In this document: piece after piece, positions 54,701 to 63,800 of the stretch | Layout: every line of letters starts with the position of its first letter | Numbering within the stretch: position 1 is the stretch's first letter | NCBI GenBank assembly: GCA_037893225.1 | Contig: JAZGUH010000370.1 | Location: 1,178,001-1,242,000 of the forward strand | DNA from: Hippasteria phrygiana | Lineage: Eukaryota; Echinodermata; Asteroidea; Valvatida; Goniasteridae | DNA length: 64,000 bases | Reading direction: 5' to 3' | The notes under the pieces: generated by a model | Databases searched by the model: none | What the model saw: only the letters and a program-made list of their open reading frames with translations | Told to the model about the DNA's origin: nothing | Made by a program: the position numbers and the translations under genes

Positions 54701-57700
54701 ATGGTATTACCGGAAAGTACAGGATAGTACAGGTTTGTTTTGAGAAAATGGAGCTCAAAGTCTGGTGAACTGCGGTAGCTATTCGCACAGCACGAAAAAG
54801 AACTAGCAATTACTATATTACCGTTTAACCCCTTGTGTCTGGCTGTTATTGATGGGGAGCTGGTATGCCAAGAACGGGCTGTGCAGCCAAGCGTAAATAG
54901 GCACCACACTGAATAGAGTGACCCTATTCATTGCACTTGGAGCCCCCCCCCCCTCCTGTGTGAATGAAAGCTTTTTTTGAAAAAGCTCCATCTATTCATT
55001 ACACTCCCATTCAAGAACAATATAGTTGAAACATGAATGGATTGAGTATGCACAGGAATGCACGTATTCAAAAAGTTAAAATAGGGAATTTGAATACATA
55101 TGTGTTTAGTTTCAGGTACCTGAATAGATTTCACAGCCGTTCTATATTGAAGTTGTTGATTGGTTCCTCTGTTTGTTTGTTTGTTTGTTTGTTTGTTTGC
55201 TTGTTTCAGCTGGATATTGTTGTCACCCCTAAGAAGCCCAGGCTGGACGTCGAGGAACATGAGGATGACAACTTTCAGAAAACTCTTGAGCTTCTCGACC
55301 AGGATCACAAAACACCCACCAAGGTATGGGCTCCAGTATTGTGGTGAGCAAAGAAAACTGGCAGGAGTGGGATTCAAACCTGCGACCTCCGGAATACCAT
55401 ACCGGTGCTCTACCAACTGAGCTATCTTGCCCTATGTTGGCAGTCGCGGTAAATTCTTGACCATGACGACATAGTATTATAATTTATTATAAAATTCACA
55501 ATTTACACACAGTCCCCAACTGTTTTCAATGTCAGGAAAATACACTCTTTGCTTTCCAGATTTATGTCACAATTTGTACATTTACTCACGTCGAGTTCGA
55601 CTTCGCCGTCATGTTTACATTTTCAGCTAGGCGGTGATGTCATTACACCCGGGCAGCCACCAGAGACCCACTTGCTAGCTGGGGTAGTGGTGGTTGACAC
55701 CGGGGCAGACACGAGTATCACGTGATGACTAATCGAACGGTCTCGTGTAAGTTTCACTTTACACATAAAAGCTAATCGAACGCACCCTTCGTAAATATTA
55801 CCTCTGTGCTGTATTTATAGAAGCTCAGAACCGACGACATCAAGTCCGCAGAAAAGCCCTCCCCTTCCAGACGAAGTCCTAGGATCTACAAAATGGACGT
55901 CAGTCCGGCTCCGAAGAAAGGTAGGGATGAAAGACGTGTCTAGTCCGCAATGATAGCTGACGGCTTTTGAGGTTTGAACTTTTCGTTTTTCTCAGATTTT
56001 TGTGTTTTCGGTCATGTAAGTTTCAGGCAAAAGTTAAACTTCATGCTTTTTTATGTAAATTGTTGGGTTAATTTCAGGTAAGGCCTGAAATTAACCCAAC
56101 AATTTTTAGTCTGGCTGTTATTGATGGGGGGCTGGTATGCCAAGAACGGGCTGTGCAGCCAAGCGTAAACACTTGGTACAATTGGTACACACTGAATAGA
56201 GTGGTCCTATTCATCGCACTTGGAGCCCCCTTTCGTGTGAATGAAAGCTTTGTTTGAAAAAGCTCCATCTATTCATTACTCTCCCATTCAAGAACACTAT
56301 AGTTGAAACATGAATGGATTGAGTATGTGCAGGAATGTGCCTATAGACGTCAACCAGCCAGATGGTCTTCAGGATGTAGAATCAGGCTTCCACAGTCTGG
56401 GGTTTCAAATATTCCTAATTTTTCCTTTCTTTTTTACCTTACTGTTAATTCACCTACTCTTTTCCTTAAAATTCCTATTTTTTCCCCTACTTTTTGTCCC
56501 ACAACTTTGAAAAATGAAATCACTGCATATTTTTCATAACAGTGTTACACGCTGTCATATGAAAATCACACAATTAAGGGCTTGGGTGCAGGAGTACTGC
56601 AACTTTACTTCCAAGAGCTTAGTTGAGGACGGAGCACAAGTGTTGTGAGTACAGAACATGCCAATTGAGGCTTGTGATGCTGTGGACGTGGGTGAGTATC
56701 AATGAAAACTACTCCTGAAAGCCCGCAAAAGTCCTGCTTTTATCCCGATTTTGTCATCGAACGTCCTACATTTGTCCTGTTTTTAATTTAAATTTGGATA
56801 TTACTGTTCTTCTACTTTTTCACCAGGGTCTGCTCGAAAGCCTGCGCACTTACATCCTAGTGTTTTGTCTCGGTTTTTGAACCAGTTCAATCGCTCTTGT
56901 TTCAATATCTATTTTATGCATTTTTTTTTTGTTACTTTAAGGTAAGGGCTTAGCTACCAAGATAGCAGACAAGGTCAAATCCACCAGTAAAATCCTAGTC
57001 GAGGACACCCCAGAGAGAGGTCGGGGTGAAAGGTCACGCTCCAGGTCAGATGTCGCTGTGGAGGAAACGCCACAGAGCTCCACAAACAAACGAGCAAGGA
57101 CACCAGTAAGCCCATTTCATTCGACTGTTTTTAATTATTGGAATTTAAAAGGAATTTTTTTCTTTTTTTCATATCTGAAAACTGTTCATCACACTTCAAC
57201 TCATTGCAGTTTTAAACACAAAAAATACAATTTCTCAATTTTAAATTTTCCTACGTTCCACCTGTTTCGTGGTGTCAGATCACATATAAATTAGAACAGA
57301 GATGTTTTCTCTTTTGCCCTGTCCCGACGTAATGTAACAAAAAAAATTCACATTCATATTCGGGCGGGATTCGAACCCACGACTTCTTGCTTTCTAGTGC
57401 AGACGTCTTAACCGCTCGACCACCAAGCTTGCCGGGGTCGGCTGGCCGATTCGAATCCAATGCAGCAGCGGGTACCGCGTAATCGGTCAGAAGATGAATT
57501 TGTTTTTGTTTTTATACATGCTTTCGGAAAGCATTGAGTATACAGTGCTTTATACATTACATTGGGACCAAGCAAAAGAGAAAACATCTCTGTTCTAATT
57601 TACATCATCCCCGACGGGAAAAAAAATTAATTCCATTTTCTGAAAGGTCACATATATACATTTAGAAATTTAACGTAGGGCTGAAGCATTGCACATGCCA

Positions 57701-60700
57701 ACCTTTGCAAATAACAGATTTTACTCTACCAACAATTTTTTGTCTACACTTTCAGGATGTCACACCCTCTAAAACGGCACCCGTCAGACCAACGCCCACA
57801 AAAGCCACGCCCACCAAAGCCACGCCCGCAAAAACCAAATCCTCCAAGGCCACTCCTGCAAAGGTAACGCCCACTGCTAGGCCTGCCCCGGCAAAGACCA
57901 CACCCACCAAGACTCCGAGTGCCAGGGAAAATGCGGGCGGGGACTCGGCCGAAAAGAAGAAAGGAGGCGGGGCCAATTACCGGAGGTATCTAAGCAGAGA
58001 CGGGCCAAGGTCGCTGGGTGCAAAGGAGATTCCGGAGGTGAGTCGAGACGTTATTGAAGGAATTCAATTTTGTCCACATATTTTGAGGATGTCCATTAAA
58101 AAATATGACGTTTTGAAATCAAAGAATTTAGCATTGTGGAATCCGTGAAACGGTGCCCTAAGTTTTTCGTGTCGATCCATTTTGGTTGCAGGGTGAGGAG
58201 GATTGCCTCGCTGGTTTGACGTTTGTCATCACCGGCGTGCTCGATTATGTTGAGAAAGAAGAGGCGAAAGGAGCGATCGAACGTCTCGGCGGCAAAGTCA
58301 CCACGGGAGTCACCAAGAAGACGTCTTACCTTATCACCGGACGCGACCCAGGGCCTGCCAAGATCCAAAAGGTCTGTCTGTCAGTAGTTCTATTTGTTTG
58401 TATGTATGCATCCTACTGACTTGTGACTCCCTCCTTCCATTGGCTGTTCAAGGTAACAATGCCGTCCGCTATCTTTCCACTCCACTAGTACGGGCATGAC
58501 GTAAGCAGGCGCCCGACGAGACAGCAATGATTTATGCACATTCCACGAGTGGTAATATGGCGGCTGCTGGAGACAGTTGTTCGTACAGTGCCCAACGGCC
58601 AATGAGCTATCCAGATTTTTACACATGGAATCAGTGGTTTGAATCTGTGAGGTCGTAGTTTTTGTGTCCCTGAGCAAGACACTTTGTCACAAGCTTCTTC
58701 TCTCCGCCCAGGAGTAAATGGGTACTTGTGAGGCTAGTGATGGTTATGTGTTTGAATAGCCCATGTTTACTTCATCCAGCTGTTATTCATAGGGCTGGTA
58801 TGCCAAGAACGGGCTATGCAGCAAAGCGTAAACTACTAATAACAGTATGTACCACACTGAATAGAGTGGTCCTAATCATCGCACTTGGAGCCCCCCCCAT
58901 TTAGTATGAATGAAAGCTTTGTTTGAAAAGGCTCAATCTATTCATTACACTCCCCTTCAAGAACAATATAGTTGAAACATGAATGGATTGAGTATGCACA
59001 GGAATGTGCCTACAGACGTCAACAGGTGGTCTTTTTCAAACTGTGGCTATGGCCGTCGTCCGTATTGTAAAGGTTGACTTGCAGCCGAGCTGCATACTCC
59101 CTGGAGCTGAGAAGGTTTCAGGAATGATTAATGGGCGTTATGGGCTCTGATCATTTTTTTCCTTGATTTGATTTACTAGGCTGAGGCACAAGGCACTAAG
59201 ATCCTAACCGAAGATGAGCTGTTTGACCTCATCAGGACGCGACCTGGAAAGAAACCATCGATAAGAAAGGTAGGCTGTATGACCTTTGATCCTTATCATT
59301 CGAACCATTGGATAAGGGAGCAATTTCATCTTGTCCGGGTTGGGTATCGATTGCGGTACCACTCTTTTTTTTTGGGGGGGGGGGGGGGGGTGCTGCATTC
59401 CGTACCTCAAAGTTAGCTAATGAATGGGAAGCCAGGCAGCTTTGAATAACTGAATAATCATGAGGTCAAAACTGGAGCTCATTGGAGCCTAACCAGTTGG
59501 CTTGTTAAAGATTTCAGGTTAAAATGCTGAATAGGCATGGGACCATGTACAAAGAACCCCATTAGATGAGGTCTTGCATTGTTGCAATGAATGTTTTTTT
59601 AACCTTTCCTTTACCACATTGTTTATTGGCTTATCTTCCCCCAGTACCACATTCTTTGTTCAGTCAAGCATAAAACCACTTACGCAGAAAAACCAGCTGA
59701 CTGCTTGTTGAATGGTTGTATTTTTCAACCAAAGATTTCACCCTCAAGAATTGATTGAAAAGGAAAATGTGTGTAAAGTTTGTTCCATGAAAATTTCTCT
59801 TTCATATGGTGTAAAAAGGAGTCATAACTGCTATAAAATTGCAAAGTTACGGCTGTTTTCTCTTCTGGCCCACTTTACCAAACAGGAAGGTTGTTTGTCA
59901 CATGAACCAATGGCACTCCATACACATAACTGTACAGGGAAACTTCGGATACAGTTTTCTCAAAATAGTTTAATGGTGACGCATGAATTTGATAGCACCA
60001 TCGGAAAGATCCGAACAAGCTCTTTCTGTTGGTATATAGATCATGTATGGACAGCGAAAAACACAAGCACTACAGTTCGTTGAAACACGGTGAATATATT
60101 TGTTGTTTGGATACTCTGGTGTGTGGACATTGGTATTAAGGAAAGAGTTAACAGCTCTGACTTGGAAGATGTAATTCCCCCATTGTCCAGGGGACCAGTG
60201 ATGCCGCAGTTGAATTCTTTGTAAAGCACTGGAAACCAGCGGACCGTACAATAAATATTGCTACGCTGAAAACTGCCCGTCTGCACTGACCTGTATAGAC
60301 CGAGCTCATTACATCAGACAGCTGGACATTAATACCGGTACCGCAAAAAACAGCGGTACTGCAATTAATACCGCTGTCGGACAATATGAAATGATCCCTA
60401 AATAAAGTGTGTTACAAGTTCGTTGCCAATTGTTTGTTTTAAACAGGATGCCAGCAGAGTAAAAGCAGATCCTCTACCCACAACCAGACCGTCTCTGAAA
60501 ACCAAAACGGAACCCACTGTAATCGACGAGCCTTCCACTTCAGGAGCAGCGGTCGGTTTTAAACCGAGTGATGCCGCCGACCAATCAGGCGAGAGCTTGC
60601 TCTGGGTCGACAAGTACAAGCCCCAAAGTATGAAGCAGCTGATTGGCCAGCAGGGAAACCGGAGCTGTGCCAATAAACTCCTGAAGTGGCTGAAACGATG

Positions 60701-60787
60701 GCACGATAACAATTTTGGGCCAAACAAGGAGAAAGGTAATGATTCTAAATGTAATTTTTTTTTTTTATTTTTTTTTTTATTTTGTAT

Positions 60788-60866
<79 letters not shown>

Positions 60867-63800
60867 TTTTTTTTTTTTGTTTTTTTGTTTTTTTTAGTTT
60901 TTTCTTTTAAAGTTTTTTATCCTAACCCCTTAGGGTGCATGCAAAATCATATTAAAATTGGGAGGATTTGGGACTGTTAGTGTTAATGCAATTTTGCCCC
61001 CAAATAAAGCTAAAAGCCACACGAAGCTACTAAAAGAAAAAGAATCAAAGATACAAGAGGTAGGAATTAAGATTCCTCTTGAAGCAGGAAAGATCGTAAG
61101 ATGAAGGGAAACATGCACCAGGCAAAGAATTCCATAGAGATACAGAACGAGGGAAAAAGCTATCGGCATAACTTTTCGTTCTACATCTAGGTACAGCTAG
61201 AGTATAATGGCGGGAACAGGTGGAAAGCCGAGTTTCACGCTCAAACGCCCTAACTAAATATCCAGTGAAACCAGCAATCTAAATGTAGTACCAATAATTT
61301 TTGTTCAAGAAGACTTGTATTTGAGTCATTAAAACCGTCCTATACTTATAACTATCAAAGGTCAAGCCCCGAGTGCCAAAGGTCAATCCTGAGTCCCAAA
61401 GGTCAAGCACAAGTCCTTTAGGTCAAGCCCATTTCCCAGAGGTCAAGCCCTAGTCCCCAAGGTCAAGCTCAAGTCCCTAAGGTCAAGCCCGAGTTCCAAA
61501 GGTCAAGCCCAATTCACAAAGGTCAAGGCCGAGTCCCAAAGGTCAAGCCCAATTCACAAAGGTCAAGCCGGACTCCCAAAGGTCAAGCCCGATCCCAAAG
61601 GATAAGCCCAAGTCCCAGAGGTCAAGCCCAAGGCATTAAGGTCAAGCCCAAGTCCCAGAGGTCAAGCCTAAGTCCTCAAGGTCAAGCCCAATTCACAATG
61701 GTTAAGTCCGAGTCCCAAAGGTCAAGTCTGAGTCCTAAAGGTCAAGTCCCAGTGCCAAGGTCAAGTGCAAAACTATCACAAGTCACAAAAGATGAGTCTG
61801 ACTCGCAAGTCATTTCATGTCATTTTTCTCCCCGACCATCCAGGTTTCCATTTTTGACACAGATGGATTAACTATTCACCTTTCTCTGTTTGCAAAGCTC
61901 GTTTCAACAAAGACGATGGATTTTGTTTTAAGGCCGCTCTCCTGTCGGGACCTCCGGGAATCGGGAAAACCACGACAGCGGAGCTCGTCTGCAAGGTGAG
62001 TTGGCCCAACTTTTATCCTGATTTTGTCCTCCGAGGTCCTACTTTTGTCTTGCTGTTCACCTACGTTTTCACCTGGGTCTTTCGTGAAAGCCTGCGTATA
62101 ATACACGGATGCACTGCATTATTTTATGCTCCAGCTCGCGCTTACGGAAGAGCTAATGAATGTTTGCATCATTGGTAGCCCTTGCCTTAAAGGCAGTGTA
62201 CATGATTGGTCATTGTTGGAATTTTCAGAAATGGGCGGATTTGGGGGTTAGTATTTTATAGGAAATATCGTTTCACTGAACTGTTCAAAGTTTTGCGTTC
62301 TTGGATGGCGAAAAACGAGAGAAAAACAGCGTTTGTTTTCAACCGTCGGGCGGCAGTTAATACTGGATTTGTTATAGCGCCCTCTTGTAAAATAGCACAA
62401 TTTTTTTGTAAACGGGATCGTTTTCAATTGGTCACATAACTACGCGAGCCGACTGGTTACAACCTGTCGCTTCGGTACACTACGCGACACACACTTGTAC
62501 TATAATTGCGACCTTGCGCCTGTTTTGTTATTGTTAACCCATTTTAGATGCAACGCGGACTAATAGAGGGCAGTATTAAAAAAATATGTTATTTTTTTCC
62601 ATTGATTCTTACGTGGAACAATCGTTGGAAAACGATATAAATTTCAACTTTTCTTGAAAACGACAGCACACCAGGTGCCATCATTTCACAGGATGATTGA
62701 GATTGTTCTTTATAACTTAGTCTAGTAAGGTATTTTGTAATAATTCAGTAAACAACATTTGGAGCATTACCAATCGTGTACACTACATTTAAACATTTTT
62801 TACTCACACGCACCACTCATTTATCATCCCTATGGATATAGGAGCTTGGATTCAAGACATTAGAGCTCAACGCCAGCTCCTCCCGCAGCAAGAAGACCCT
62901 CGACCTCGTCATGAAAGAGTTCCTGCACACCGACTCCATCGAAGGCTACTTCAAGGTCAAAGCGGACCAGGGCAAAGGTCAAGAGGTCAAAGTTCACCAG
63001 CAATGCCTGCTGATGGACGAGGTGGATGGGATGTCTGGGAATGAGGACCGGGGAGGGGTTCAGGTAAATCGGCCTTTGGGGCCAAATTTACCTAAACATA
63101 GCGTGACCTCAGGATTTTTTTTTAGATTTTAGGTTTTAGGTAATTTCATGAAAAATACAGATTTTTTTGAGCAAAATATTGATTTTTGGCTTTCTGAGTA
63201 CTGAAATGATTTTGAAAAGGTTGGCCGCTCTGGGCTACTGTTCACATTTGACTGCAAAGAATTCGTCCAAGTCGGACATTATTCAAAGCATGTACACTCA
63301 TAATTTTCCCAGCAGTGGGTTTGCGGCGCCCGAGTCTCAAAGGTCAAAGGTTATTCGGGATAAAATTGCTGACGTAATATCACGCCATGTTACGTGAATG
63401 CCCATTCTGATTGAATTTTATCCCGAATGACCCGCGTGACCTAACGCGCGCGTGTGTGTGAATGCAAAAGGTGGTCGCGCAACACGCACGTGTTAAATTC
63501 TGATTGAAGTTGTGCAACCACATTTTGCGTTCACTCACGCACGTTAGGTCACGCGGGTCATTCGGGATAAAATGCTATTGTGCACATGCGCAGTTGAAAT
63601 ACCGAACTGGCTTATTGTCAGGATTCTTATGGCAGGATTTATATTGATTTTAGGTATTTTTTTTAAACAATCTCTTTCGAAATCTGCAATTCCTGAGGTG
63701 TTGTTTCACTTGTAAAAGTGGATATAGACCAATAGTAACGGGTATTTTAAGGGGTGCCTTTAGGCAAATACAAACCATAGACCCTGGGGTCTTCGGCGAC

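Noticed and set aside
57362..57430. Possible tRNA-Ser gene on the minus strand
   Set aside because: Boxes A and B are good, but it lies inside a unit with perfect outer inverted repeats and lacks a clean acceptor stem. A tRNA-derived mobile element is more likely.
60423..60980. 185-codon ORF as one exon
   Set aside because: Only 60447-60735 is RFC1. Beyond the donor GTAATG the frame runs into T-runs and the (ATTT)n microsatellite.
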